From Bacteroidota bacterium (GTDB lineage: Bacteria; Bacteroidota; Bacteroidia; Palsa-948): a stretch of DNA of 64,000 nucleotides. The DNA lies in assembly GCA_016195025.1 (NCBI GenBank), contig JACQAL010000068.1, forward strand, positions 1-64,000, given 5' to 3'. Shown here in pieces: positions 1-7,970 of the stretch. The position numbers and the translations under genes are program-made. Numbering within the stretch: the first letter of the stretch is position 1; each line of letters begins with the position of its first letter. Under the pieces are notes generated by a model, which worked only from the letters and a program-made list of their open reading frames with translations, did not search any database and was not told the origin of the DNA.

Positions 1-21
1 TGCTTCTTATTTCTGGTAAAG

Positions 22-62
22 GGAGAGAGCGGGCGCGGGCTTTGCCCGCGCCCGCTCTCTCC
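22..62. repeat. GC-rich perfect hairpin
   Basis: A 19-nt arm at 22-40 and its exact reverse complement at 44-62 enclose a 3-nt loop (ttt). The arms are almost entirely G and C in an AT-rich neighbourhood. There is no following T-run on the plus strand, so a simple intrinsic terminator is not obvious. It may be a REP-like or terminator-like element belonging to sequence left of the window. Confidence 0.7.
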
Positions 63-80
63 TCTCTAAACCGTGAACGC

Positions 81-120
81 TGTCATTCCGAATGAAGCGA
101 AGCGAAATGAGGAATCTCAC
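81..120. repeat. Dispersed intergenic repeat of the GTCATTCCGA type
   Basis: A 40-nt stretch starts with tgtcattccgaatgaagc and ends in ggaatctcac. It contains the small palindrome tcattccgaatga and begins and ends like the core of the 146-bp elements at 37849 and 39276 (gtcatttcga ... aaatctc). I infer that it belongs to the family of short mobile repeats common in Bacteroidota intergenic DNA. Only one copy of this exact form is visible here. Confidence 0.5.
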
Positions 121-162
121 TATACAAATCGTACAAAATGTCCAGTAGGTTAAAACAATTCT

Positions 163-519
163 ATGAAAATTTCAGAACACCTCGAAGGCAATGAACTTTG
201 CCCGCTTCAGCAGGAAATTCTTTTTCTTCATCTCCACGAAATTAAAACCGGTGTTATATGGCGAGAACTCGGTTCCAACAGGCGCGATGTGGAAACCATC
301 AACTCCCGGCTGAATGATATTTTTTGTCCGCATATACGCAGCATCGAAGCGGTGAAGGAAAAAGTTCGCGAATGCCCGGAATTGGTTGAACTGCTGCACA
401 AAAACATGAACGGCAAGCATGCAAAACTTATTGCGCAATACGGTTCGGGCGGGCAGCCAGTTACATTCAGTAAAAAAGAATCGGATGGGAAAATTCATAT
501 CCTTATTCACCGCGGGTAG
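163..519 (+). CDS. Hypothetical protein, 118 aa
   Basis: I do not recognise this family. The frame encodes a soluble, charged protein with helix-rich predicted composition in residues 40-85 (Arg-Arg-Asp-Val, then a run rich in Glu, Lys and Val), no signal peptide and no membrane segment. A reverse-strand frame covers the same DNA, but its residue composition (rich in Phe, Cys and Asn) looks like a shadow. The gene converges on the DUF1003 gene with 7 bp between stop codons. ATG at 163 is the first start in the frame; no convincing ribosome-binding site is visible. It could be a small regulatory protein, but nothing in the sequence proves that. Confidence 0.55.
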   Translation: MKISEHLEGNELCPLQQEILFLHLHEIKTGVIWRELGSNRRDVETINSRLNDIFCPHIRSIEAVKEKVRECPELVELLHKNMNGKHAKLIAQYGSGGQPVTFSKKESDGKIHILIHRG

Positions 520-526
520 GTTCATA

Positions 527-973
527 TTACTTAGCCGGCTGCTGTTCCAGAATTTTCAGGATAAGTTTATTTTGATTTTCAAGATGAAGCAATATGGTTT
601 CGATTTCGTGTTCGGCTTTTGTGTTCACCTCAAAGTCGGCTTCCGCGCGCGCTTCCGAATGGCGCGATTGCAGATTTTGCCCTACCATAATTAACGGCAT
701 CAAAAAAATTTGAATCATGTTTGACATAAACAACCAAAGCACAAATGCCGGATACGGGTCGAAGCGCATAGCAGCGGGCGCAAACATGTTCCAAGTCAGC
801 CATACGAACGTCCAGATTAAAATAATGATGAAGAACCCCATGCTTCCCACATGGTCAGTAATCCATAAAGCAAGTTTATCCAGTTTGCTTAACTTATCTT
901 TGTGTTCGATATTTACATTTCGAATTTTTTTATGAATTCTTTTTAGTTCTGACAGGGAGGTGGGTGTTTCCAT
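527..973 (-). CDS. DUF1003 family membrane protein
   Basis: 148 aa. The central part has the features of DUF1003: a short cytosolic N-terminus, two hydrophobic segments (about residues 44-66 and 75-100), the FDPYPA motif at the start of the second segment, and a MVGQNLQSRH-like stretch after it, followed by an acidic coiled-coil tail (residues 105-145). The family is inner-membrane and of unknown biochemical role. It stands alone, convergent with the upstream hypothetical gene, and is followed by a 124-bp gap before the efflux operon. The family call is confident; the function is unknown. Confidence 0.85.
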   Translation of the reverse strand: METPTSLSELKRIHKKIRNVNIEHKDKLSKLDKLALWITDHVGSMGFFIIILIWTFVWLTWNMFAPAAMRFDPYPAFVLWLFMSNMIQIFLMPLIMVGQNLQSRHSEARAEADFEVNTKAEHEIETILLHLENQNKLILKILEQQPAK

Positions 974-1097
974 GAGCGATTGTTTTTAAAATGATTTTAG
1001 TTTTCAAAATTACGTACCGAACGCAAATGTAATTATTACTGCAAAGAGATTATTTTGAAAATAGTGAGAACTATTCTTCGCTTTCACCTCCTTTCTT

Positions 1098-4000
1098 TTA
1101 CCCTTCCTTGCTTAATTTCCTCCTGTACGACAACTGATAAATAACAGGAAGAATAAACAGCACCAGCGCCATGGCGGTAATCATTCCTCCCACAATAACA
1201 ATGGCAAGCGGCTTTTGTGTTTGCGAACCAATGCCGGTGCTCATGGCGGTGGGAAGCAAACCAAAAATGGCAAGCAGCGCAGTCATCACTACCGGGCGCA
1301 CGCGGGAGAGAGCGCCTTTTTTAATCGCTTCATGCAATGGCATTCGCGCGGAAAGATTCTGGCGGAATACTGAAACGAGAATGACTCCGTTCTGAATGCA
1401 GACACCGAAGAGCGCAACGAAACCGATTCCTGCGGAAATGTTAAAGTTAGTTCCCGTAAGCAGCAGCCCGAAAATTCCTCCCACCAGCGCGAAGGGAACG
1501 TTGAGAAGAATTATTGTTACATCGCGCCCGTTTCGGAAAGCAATAAAAAGAATAATGAAGATGATGACTAAACTAATGGGCACCACGATGGAAAGTTTTT
1601 TCATGGCGCGGATTTCACTTTCATATTCTCCGCTGAACTGAAGCGAATATCCTTTTGGCAGAGAAAGTTTGCCTAACTTTTCCTGCGCTTCGGCAACGGT
1701 GCCGCCCAAGTCCCTTCCGCGCACAGCAAACTGAACTGCGGTGAAGCGCCTGTTGTTGTCGCGGTAAATAAATGCGGGACCGCTTCTCAACTTTATGTCT
1801 GCAATTTCCTGCAGGGGAATATTGGTTCCCGAAGAAGTGGGCACCATCAAATCTTCTATTTCTGTTTCGCTCTTGCGGAAACGTTCCTGATAGCGAATCC
1901 GGATGTCAAACTTTTTTTCATTCTCATATAACTGCGAAGCGGCTTTTCCGCCAATCGCCATTTCAATTACAGAGTTTGCATCGGCAGTGCTTACACCGTA
2001 GAGCGCCATTTTTTCCTGGTTGAGAAGAATTCTTAATTCGGGCTGACCAGAGTTTTTAATGGGTGCTACATCTTCCATGCCCGGAACCTTGCTCACTACA
2101 TCGTAAACTTTCCATGCTATGTTTGTTAAACTGTCAATGTTGTCGCCAAAAATTTTTACCGCCTGGTCAACATTCAAACCTGCCACTGCTTCATTCACAT
2201 TGTCAATAATGGGCTGGGAAAATTTCCAAACCACTCCGGTATATTTCGCTTCAAGTTTCTCCTGCATTTTATTAATCAGTTCTTCTTTCGATTTAGTTTT
2301 CGTTGTCCAATCTTCCTGCGGGCGCAAATCAACAAGACATTCTATATTGTAAAATCCCTTCGGGTCGGTGCCGTCATCCGGTCTTCCGACCTGTGAAGCC
2401 ACTTCTTTCACTTCGGAAAACGACAGCAAATCTTTTCTCATGTTTGAAGCGAGGTCGTTGCTCTCTTTGAGCGAAATGCTCATTGGCGCTTCGCCTTCCA
2501 CCCACATTGCGCCTTCATCGAGGTGGGGAAGAAATTCCGTGCCGAGAAATTTTGCAGCGATGAAGGAAGAAATTAAAATGACAGCGGCAATACTGAGCGC
2601 AAGGCGCTTGTTGCGCATGAGCCAGTCGTAAAATTTTTCATAGTAGCGCAGCATTCCCTCCAGAAAAACATTATGTCTTTCTTTTACATTCTTCCGAAGG
2701 AATTGCCCTGCCATGGCGGGCATGAGCGTGAAGGTGAGAATTACAGAGCCGAGCAGCGCAAAGCCGAGCATGTAGGCGAGCGGGGTAAATATTTTTCCTT
2801 CCACTTTTTCAAAGGCGAAAACAGGAATGAGCGCGGTAACAAGAATAAGTTTGGAGAAGAAGATGCTGCGTGCCATTCCGAATGTGGTGCCGCTAATCAG
2901 CCCGAGTTTTGCCGATTTGTTGAAGCGCTCCATTCCCATTTCGCGTGCGCGCTGCGCAAGAGCGACAAACACCGCTTCAATAATCACCACAGGTCCGTCA
3001 ATTAAAATTCCAAAGTCAATAGCGCCAATGGAAATTAAATTGGCGAACATTCCTTTTATATATAACATCATGAATGCGAATAAAAGCGAAAGCGGAACGG
3101 TGATGGAAAGAATGATGGTGCTGCGCATATCGAGCATGAAAACAAAAACAAGAATGATGACGAGAATCATTCCTTCCGTTACATTATGCAAAACGGTGTG
3201 AAGACAAAAGTCAATCAGGTTCTGGCGGTTGTAAAATGTCTTCATCTCCACACCGGCAGGAAGGATTTTTTCGTTGAGTTCTTTTACTTTATCGCTCAGC
3301 GCGCTCAGCACAGGACCGGGGTCAATATTTTTTCTCATAAGCACAATTCCCTCCACCACATCTTCGTCATTTCCTCTTTGAACTTGTCCAAGCCGCGGGC
3401 GATTTGATTCTTTTACATCGGCAACGCTCTTTACAAGAATGGGAGTTCCGTTCACATTCTGAACGGTTATGTTTTCTATTTCGTGAATGTTGTTCAGCAA
3501 GCCGATGCCGCGCACCACGAATGCCTGCGCTGCTTTTTCAATCACATCGCCTCCAACATTGATGTTGCTTTTGTTGACCGCGCTATAAACATCCAGCGCG
3601 GTGAGTCCGTACTTGGCGAGCAGATTCGGATTCACGCTCACTTCAAAAGTTTTTACAGGTCCGCCAAATGCAACCACATCGGCAACTCCGGGAACTGTTC
3701 GCAGGTTGCGGTCTATCACCCAATCCTGCAAGGTGCGGAGTTCAGCAGGAGTTTTATTGGGAGAGTAAAGCGTGTAGCGGTAAATTTCATCAATGGGTCC
3801 CGTTGGCGGAGTGAGCTGCACTTCGGCTCCTTCGGGCAAATCAATATCGTTGAGCAATCCTGTTATTTGCTGGCGCGCGTACATATCTTCCACATCGTCT
3901 TCAAACACCAGCGACACAACTGACAATCCAAACATAGATTGCGAGCGAAGATTTGTTTTGCGCTGCACGCTGTTCATCGTAATCTCAATGGGAATGGTAA

Positions 4001-4193
4001 CAAAGCGTTCCACTTCCTGCGCGCTTCTGCCGGGCCACAGCGTAATGATTCTTATTTGCGTGTTGGTGAAATCAGGAAAAGCAACGATGGGCGTTTTAAT
4101 ATAACAGTAAATTCCTGCTACGAGGAGAATCGCTGTAAGAAAGAAAACAAATATTCTGTTCTTAAGAGCGAATCCGATTATATTCTTTATCAT
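1098..4193 (-). CDS. czcA: CzcA/CusA-type heavy-metal efflux RND pump
   Basis: 1031 aa, the usual length of an HME-RND inner-membrane proton antiporter that exports metal cations through an adaptor and an outer-membrane channel. It starts with the typical membrane helix and FPDFT-like segment and has the second large periplasmic loop after the fourth to sixth helices. The helix-4 proton-relay motif reads DFGILIDGPVVIIEA (residues about 393-407). The two Asp and the Glu match the Co/Zn/Cd group, but family members usually read DGAV and VEN where this protein has DGPV and IEA. It is the last gene of the TolC-adaptor-pump operon and is separated from the adaptor by an inserted transposase unit. 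The substrate (Zn, Co, Cd or Cu/Ag) cannot be settled from sequence. Confidence 0.92.
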   Translation of the reverse strand: MIKNIIGFALKNRIFVFFLTAILLVAGIYCYIKTPIVAFPDFTNTQIRIITLWPGRSAQEVERFVTIPIEITMNSVQRKTNLRSQSMFGLSVVSLVFEDDVEDMYARQQITGLLNDIDLPEGAEVQLTPPTGPIDEIYRYTLYSPNKTPAELRTLQDWVIDRNLRTVPGVADVVAFGGPVKTFEVSVNPNLLAKYGLTALDVYSAVNKSNINVGGDVIEKAAQAFVVRGIGLLNNIHEIENITVQNVNGTPILVKSVADVKESNRPRLGQVQRGNDEDVVEGIVLMRKNIDPGPVLSALSDKVKELNEKILPAGVEMKTFYNRQNLIDFCLHTVLHNVTEGMILVIILVFVFMLDMRSTIILSITVPLSLLFAFMMLYIKGMFANLISIGAIDFGILIDGPVVIIEAVFVALAQRAREMGMERFNKSAKLGLISGTTFGMARSIFFSKLILVTALIPVFAFEKVEGKIFTPLAYMLGFALLGSVILTFTLMPAMAGQFLRKNVKERHNVFLEGMLRYYEKFYDWLMRNKRLALSIAAVILISSFIAAKFLGTEFLPHLDEGAMWVEGEAPMSISLKESNDLASNMRKDLLSFSEVKEVASQVGRPDDGTDPKGFYNIECLVDLRPQEDWTTKTKSKEELINKMQEKLEAKYTGVVWKFSQPIIDNVNEAVAGLNVDQAVKIFGDNIDSLTNIAWKVYDVVSKVPGMEDVAPIKNSGQPELRILLNQEKMALYGVSTADANSVIEMAIGGKAASQLYENEKKFDIRIRYQERFRKSETEIEDLMVPTSSGTNIPLQEIADIKLRSGPAFIYRDNNRRFTAVQFAVRGRDLGGTVAEAQEKLGKLSLPKGYSLQFSGEYESEIRAMKKLSIVVPISLVIIFIILFIAFRNGRDVTIILLNVPFALVGGIFGLLLTGTNFNISAGIGFVALFGVCIQNGVILVSVFRQNLSARMPLHEAIKKGALSRVRPVVMTALLAIFGLLPTAMSTGIGSQTQKPLAIVIVGGMITAMALVLFILPVIYQLSYRRKLSKEG

Positions 4194-4208
4194 AATTCAA
4201 AATTCATT

Positions 4209-4319
4209 TCGGCTAAAGCCGGGTTGTTGTTCTCATTTTTTCCATTCGCTGAAGCCAACGGCAATTTCGCCAACAGCATTTTTTTTGTTTTGACAATTTC
4301 CGTTGGCTTCAGCCAACGG
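4209..4319. repeat. REP-like palindromes, left of the transposase
   Basis: Contains CGGCTAAAGCCG (4210-4221), a degenerate gctgaagccaacggcaat stretch (about 4249-4266) and a perfect 20-nt palindrome at 4300-4319. The transposase stop codon (TGA, minus strand, 4347-4349) lies in a further ggcttcagcc copy, so the palindromes extend into the end of the gene. Confidence 0.7.
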
Positions 4320-4346
4320 TATTTATATGCAATAACCTTCATGGCT

Positions 4347-4778
4347 TCAGCCCAAAAATTTCCAACCATATTTTTTCATAAATGCATCTGCTTCTTCTGT
4401 AAAAGATTTTTTCCGGTGATGTTCTTCCTGATTTCGAATATATTTTCGAACCACATCAATTTGTGAATGGCTGACAGAAACAGCAAAGTAATCGTCCTGC
4501 CATGTGAATTTATTTTTAAGCAAACCCGATTTGTTTAACCAATATGCCGATTCGCCTTTTATCAATTGTGCGACTTTTGCAATGCTTTGCTCTTTTCCCA
4601 ATGAAACAAGGCAGTGAATGTGGTCTGAATAGCCGTTCACTTCGTCAATCCATATTTCTTTTGCCTTTGCATTTTCAAGCATGTGAGAAAAAAGTTTTTG
4701 TCTTATTTCTTTTGTAAGAATAGGTTCCCTGTTTTGTGTCGTCCACACATAATGAATCCAAACTGTGAGATAGGACAT
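4347..4778 (-). CDS. REP-associated tyrosine transposase (IS200-like)
   Basis: 143 aa, the size of Y1 transposases that cut and join single-stranded DNA. The HUH metal-binding motif is visible as HIH in SDHIHCLVSL (about residues 52-61), and the candidate catalytic tyrosine is in VVRKYIRNQ (about residues 108-116) after the QDDYF segment. The N-terminus (YLTVWIHYVWTTQNREPIL) is typical of the IS200/RAYT group. It is a single-copy gene bounded by REP-like palindromes rather than classical IS ends, hence the RAYT call. The frame is intact with no stops, so it may be active. It sits inside the metal-efflux operon, co-oriented, and probably leaves transcription of the pump gene intact. Confidence 0.88.
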   Translation of the reverse strand: MSYLTVWIHYVWTTQNREPILTKEIRQKLFSHMLENAKAKEIWIDEVNGYSDHIHCLVSLGKEQSIAKVAQLIKGESAYWLNKSGLLKNKFTWQDDYFAVSVSHSQIDVVRKYIRNQEEHHRKKSFTEEADAFMKKYGWKFLG

Positions 4779-4797
4779 GAACTTTAATTTTTGTTTT

Positions 4798-4876
4798 CGG
4801 CTAAAGCCGGTTTTGTTGCTTTTATTTTTATCCGTTCGCTAAAGCGAACGGCAATTCCGCTAAAGCAAACGGCAAT
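4798..4876. repeat. REP-like palindromes, right of the transposase
   Basis: CGGCTAAAGCCGG at 4798-4810, then a T-rich spacer and the perfect 20-nt palindrome 4832-4851 (arms ccgttcgct / agcgaacgg, loop aa), then a degenerate second copy (ccgctaaagcaaacgg, 4857-4872). It has the same order of parts as the left flank. Confidence 0.7.
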
Positions 4877-4883
4877 TGTCTTG

Positions 4884-6080
4884 TTATTGTTTTTTCAGCG
4901 CAGTGAAAACATAGAGTCCGCCTTTAGTAAGCACCACATCATTTTCTTTAAGCCCTTCGCCTTGTATGCAGCTTTTTCCATCAAGCGATTTACAAACGGT
5001 AACCGGCATCATCTTCACATCGCATTTGCCTTTGTAGCGCACCACATAATTTTTATTGTCATCAAAAATTACGGATGCGGCAGGAACGGAAAGCATTTTT
5101 TCTTTTTCAGGATAGTGCAGTGTAATTCGCGCAAACATTCCGGGCTTGAGCAAATAGTCAGTATTCTGCAGGCGGACTTTCACATTCAGCACTTTTGTTT
5201 CAGGGTTCATGATGTTGGATATCTTGTCAATCTTCCCCGTAAATTTTTTATCGCCATAACTCATGGTGGTAATATCAGCATCGTATCCCAACTGTACTTT
5301 CGCAATATCCGATTCATACACATTCGCTATTGCCCAAACTTCTTTTAAATCGGAAACCGTAAATAAATTTGCCGCGTCATCCGTGCGCAATTCCATTCCG
5401 CTGTTAATATTTTTTTCTACAATGAAACCTGTGATGGGTGATTTAATGACATAGCCGGAACCGGTGATTGCGTCTTCTTTTGTTGCATTGCCATAAATTT
5501 TCAACACTTCACTCGCTTTGTTATATGCCGATTGCGCTTTGGTAAATTCTTCCTGCGCGGTGATGTGTTCTTTTTCAGAACTCAATCCGTTCTTGTACAT
5601 GTCTTCCGTTACTTCCAGATTTTTTGTGGCAATGTCTAATTCCGACTTTGCAGAAGTGTATTCATTAAAATAATTCGCAATGTCTGTACTTCGAATCACA
5701 GCAAGCACTTGTCCCATCTGAACAAAATCACCAAGCGAAACTTTCACCTCTTCCACATGCCCGCCAGCAAGCGGGAAAACTCTCACTTGCTTTTCTTCAT
5801 TCACGGTTATTTTTCCTGAGAGAATCAATTCGTTGGTTACGGATTGCATTTTCACCGTGTCGAACGTAACGGATTGCATCAGCGAATCTGTTATGCAGAA
5901 TTGTTTCGCTTCAGAATTTTCATCCTGCTTGCTACCTCCACATGAGAAAAACATCAGCGCGATTGCAAGAAATAAAATGGAAGATTGGAAGATTGGAAGA
6001 TTGGAAGAATACCACAATGGCTGTTTACCAATCTTCCAACATTCCAACATTCCATCCTTCCTCTGAATTTTGTTTTTCAT
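4884..6080 (-). CDS. RND periplasmic adaptor lipoprotein (CzcB/CusB-like)
   Basis: 398 aa. A membrane-fusion protein that bridges the inner-membrane pump and the outer-membrane channel. A lipobox ending FFSC at Cys47 would make it a lipoprotein. It has the barrel-sandwich lipoyl halves (around residues 95-130 and 205-240), a long helical hairpin between them (residues about 132-200, Glu/Lys/Ala-rich) and the beta-barrel region with KPGMFARITL (around 315). The N-terminus is odd: residues about 7-35, ahead of the hydrophobic core, are encoded by an inverted pair of tandem 9-bp repeats (5977-6061). No later ATG would leave a usable signal peptide, so this start (or Met11) must be used. It lies 6 bp after the TolC-like gene. 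Confidence 0.9.
   Translation of the reverse strand: MKNKIQRKDGMLECWKIGKQPLWYSSNLPIFQSSILFLAIALMFFSCGGSKQDENSEAKQFCITDSLMQSVTFDTVKMQSVTNELILSGKITVNEEKQVRVFPLAGGHVEEVKVSLGDFVQMGQVLAVIRSTDIANYFNEYTSAKSELDIATKNLEVTEDMYKNGLSSEKEHITAQEEFTKAQSAYNKASEVLKIYGNATKEDAITGSGYVIKSPITGFIVEKNINSGMELRTDDAANLFTVSDLKEVWAIANVYESDIAKVQLGYDADITTMSYGDKKFTGKIDKISNIMNPETKVLNVKVRLQNTDYLLKPGMFARITLHYPEKEKMLSVPAASVIFDDNKNYVVRYKGKCDVKMMPVTVCKSLDGKSCIQGEGLKENDVVLTKGGLYVFTALKKQ
5977..6061. repeat. Inverted pair of 9-bp tandem repeats inside the adaptor N-terminus
   Basis: Left arm 5979-6007 holds three copies of ggaagattg. Right arm 6028-6061 reads as the complementary word (caatcttcc, then two attccaac-type units). Together they can form a long imperfect hairpin. 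The period of 9 keeps the reading frame. A similar word series begins the TonB receptor gene at 30138. Confidence 0.75.
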
Positions 6081-6086
6081 AAAGAA

Positions 6087-7379
6087 TTATTTTATAACAA
6101 TTGTTCCTGTCGTAAGATTAATTCCTTCGAGCGCTTCAATGCGAAGGTTTCTCAGATGTGTAATCTGCGACATGCTTTCAGTATAGGTTTCGTAATGGTC
6201 TAAAAATTCCAGCAGGGAAATATTTCGCTTCTGGTATTCCATGGTGATTCCTGTAATTAATTTATCATAATCACTTGCAAAAGATTTATCAAATGATTTA
6301 TAAAGTTTATCCGCTTCGTTCGCTTTCGCGAAAGCGGAAGTTACTTCGTTGTGCACTTCGTTTTTCTTTTCTTCCAATTCTGTCTTGCGGAGTTCCACTA
6401 AGTTTTTTTCTGTTTTAATATTTCCCTGGTTGCGGTTCCAAACCGGAAGCGGAACGCTCACGCCAGCGCCTGTATAATTCTGAACGAAACTTCCCGCGCG
6501 GTCATACACTCCGCCAACGGAAACATCGGGAACAGCATTTGCTTTTTCCAAAGACAATTTTGCTTCTTCTCTTTTCACAGCAAACTCGGATTCCTTTAAA
6601 TCATAGCGCGCGGTATCGGAAGTGACAAGCAATTGCTGCAGCGAAAAATTATTCGTAGAGAAAGATTCTATTTTGTTTTCATCTGCGACCGGAAGAACAA
6701 ATGATTGCGCGGGAGTTCGCGTGAGAATTCGCAATGAATTTTCTTTATCGTAAACATCGCTGAGCACATCTAATTTTGCGCTTTCAAGGGAGAAAACAAG
6801 CGCCTTGATTCTGGTTACTTCTTTCAGAGAAATATTTCCTTTCTTGTATTGCTCGTCCATTGCATCGGCAATTTGTTTTGCGGAAACAAGTTGGCGGTTA
6901 TAAATCTTCAGCGACTGAATCTGGTAATTCAACTGATAAAATGAAACGTACAATTCATTTCGGAGTTGGCGGAGAATATTATAGTATTCATACTCGCTTA
7001 TGTTTGTATTGATCTTTTCAACCTCCGCACGCTTTTTTCTTTTTCCCGCGAGATAAAATAATTGCTGCACCTGCACACTATTTTCAGAATGCATGGTAGG
7101 GTCATAAAAATTTCCGTTCAGCGATGTGGGAACAGAACTTTCAAAATAGAAGTTAGGATTCTGGAAAAGCTTCGCCTGTATGATTTGCGCACGGTCTGCT
7201 TCAATCTGAAATTTCTGTCCGATGAGAGCAAGGTTGTTTTTTAGAAAAAGTTTTTCGGCAGTGTCAACCGTTAATCGCAAGGTGTCTGATTTGGAAGAAG
7301 CCGGCTGCTGTGCAATGGAAAAACCCGATGCAAAAGTTACCAGAAAAATTATATTTATTGCAACTAACCTAAAACTCAT
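6087..7379 (-). CDS. TolC-family outer-membrane efflux protein (CzcC-like)
   Basis: 430 aa with a signal peptide (cleavage after about residue 23, ...SIAQ). The two OEP repeats are seen as alternating helical stretches rich in Asn, Glu, Lys and Leu, and paired barrel-strand segments such as the VPDVSVGGVYDRAG stretch about two thirds along and its first-half counterpart (NPNFYFESSVP). It forms the trimeric outer-membrane channel of the metal RND system. It precedes the adaptor by 6 bp and belongs to the same transcript. The length agrees with CzcC/CusC-type proteins. Confidence 0.9.
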   Translation of the reverse strand: MSFRLVAINIIFLVTFASGFSIAQQPASSKSDTLRLTVDTAEKLFLKNNLALIGQKFQIEADRAQIIQAKLFQNPNFYFESSVPTSLNGNFYDPTMHSENSVQVQQLFYLAGKRKKRAEVEKINTNISEYEYYNILRQLRNELYVSFYQLNYQIQSLKIYNRQLVSAKQIADAMDEQYKKGNISLKEVTRIKALVFSLESAKLDVLSDVYDKENSLRILTRTPAQSFVLPVADENKIESFSTNNFSLQQLLVTSDTARYDLKESEFAVKREEAKLSLEKANAVPDVSVGGVYDRAGSFVQNYTGAGVSVPLPVWNRNQGNIKTEKNLVELRKTELEEKKNEVHNEVTSAFAKANEADKLYKSFDKSFASDYDKLITGITMEYQKRNISLLEFLDHYETYTESMSQITHLRNLRIEALEGINLTTGTIVIK

Positions 7380-7454
7380 AATGTTTATTTTACTGTAATG
7401 GGGAAACCGGCAGGCAAAAATACTTTATCTCTGTGCTGCTTCAACATTATGAAT

Positions 7455-7802
7455 TCACAACCTGAGAACACGCAAGGCGAGATAATTCCGTGAAGAAAAA
7501 TTGAATTGCCCGAATGAATGGAAAATATTTCCGGTTAAATCAATGCGATTATTTGAGTAAAGCATCTCAACTGCATTTAAACTATTGCTTGCAAAAGAAA
7601 ATTTTTTCTTCGCCTCATTGTTTATGTCATCATCGTTAGCATCCGATAAATCATCGTCTGAATAGGAATCGCTGACGGGCGAATCCTGCGTGAAAAAAAT
7701 ATTCGCGGCTTCGGATTGAATGCGCGCTGTTTCGGCAGCAAATGAATGCTTTGTACAAAAACATGCGAGAATAAAAATGAATATCGGATACGCGCTCTTC
7801 AT
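7455..7802 (-). CDS. Small secreted acidic protein heading the efflux operon
   Basis: 115 aa, not a recognised family. A clear signal peptide (residues 1-23, FAA cleavage) is followed by a very acidic stretch near residues 45-62 (Asp-Asp-Asp-Leu ... Asp-Asp-Asp-Ile-Asn-Asn-Glu) that could bind cations. It is 75 bp upstream of the TolC-like gene in the same orientation and so is probably the first gene of the efflux operon. A TATCTTTA box (minus strand, 7811-7818) just ahead of the ATG resembles the Bacteroidota TAnnTTTG promoter with one mismatch. Small periplasmic metal-binding proteins often accompany such pumps; that role is inferred from position and composition only. Confidence 0.6.
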   Translation of the reverse strand: MKSAYPIFIFILACFCTKHSFAAETARIQSEAANIFFTQDSPVSDSYSDDDLSDANDDDINNEAKKKFSFASNSLNAVEMLYSNNRIDLTGNIFHSFGQFNFSSRNYLALRVLRL

Positions 7803-7917
7803 AAAGTTGCTAAAGATACTATCTCTTTTGTTCTGAAATATATTCCATTAACATTTTTTAACACGCATTTTTATGAGATTATACAAAAGGATATTAAATG
7901 TATTTGTCAAATCTAAT

Positions 7918-7945
7918 ATAAAATTTAGGATTGTCTAAATTTTAT
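7918..7945. promoter_or_regulatory. Putative MntR/DtxR operator
   Basis: A perfect inverted repeat: arm ATAAAATTTAG (7918-7928), 6-nt spacer, exact reverse complement at 7935-7945. It abuts the -7 box (7946) of the DtxR-type gene, so a bound dimer would block RNA polymerase. Length and symmetry fit DtxR-family operators. I infer manganese- or iron-dependent autoregulation of the mntR-mntH transcript. Confidence 0.75.
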
Positions 7946-7953
7946 TATTTTTG
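7946..7953 (+). promoter_or_regulatory. Bacteroidota -7 box TATTTTTG for mntR-mntH
   Basis: Matches TAnnTTTG, 17 bp before the ATG at 7971. No convincing -33 TTTG was found at the usual spacing. Confidence 0.6.
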
Positions 7954-7970
7954 TATCTAAAGTTACACAC

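Larger units (their letters stand above)
4209..4876 (-). mobile_element. RAYT-REP unit inserted in the efflux operon
   Basis: A transposase gene of the IS200/RAYT type (4347-4778) is flanked on both sides by related palindromes. CGGCTAAAGCCG followed by a TTGTTG-containing T-rich stretch occurs on the left at 4210-4221 and on the right at 4798-4809. Longer perfect palindromes with 9-bp arms follow at 4300-4319 (ccgttggct arm) and 4832-4851 (ccgttcgct arm). This is the arrangement known for REP-associated tyrosine transposases. The unit lies between the adaptor and pump genes, in the operon orientation. Confidence 0.75.

Noticed and set aside
172-525. Reverse-strand open frame opposite the first gene
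   Set aside because: Composition is that of a shadow frame, and it conflicts with the more protein-like forward frame.
2673-3201. Open frames opposite the CzcA-like pump
   Set aside because: They lie entirely inside a strongly conserved gene on the other strand.
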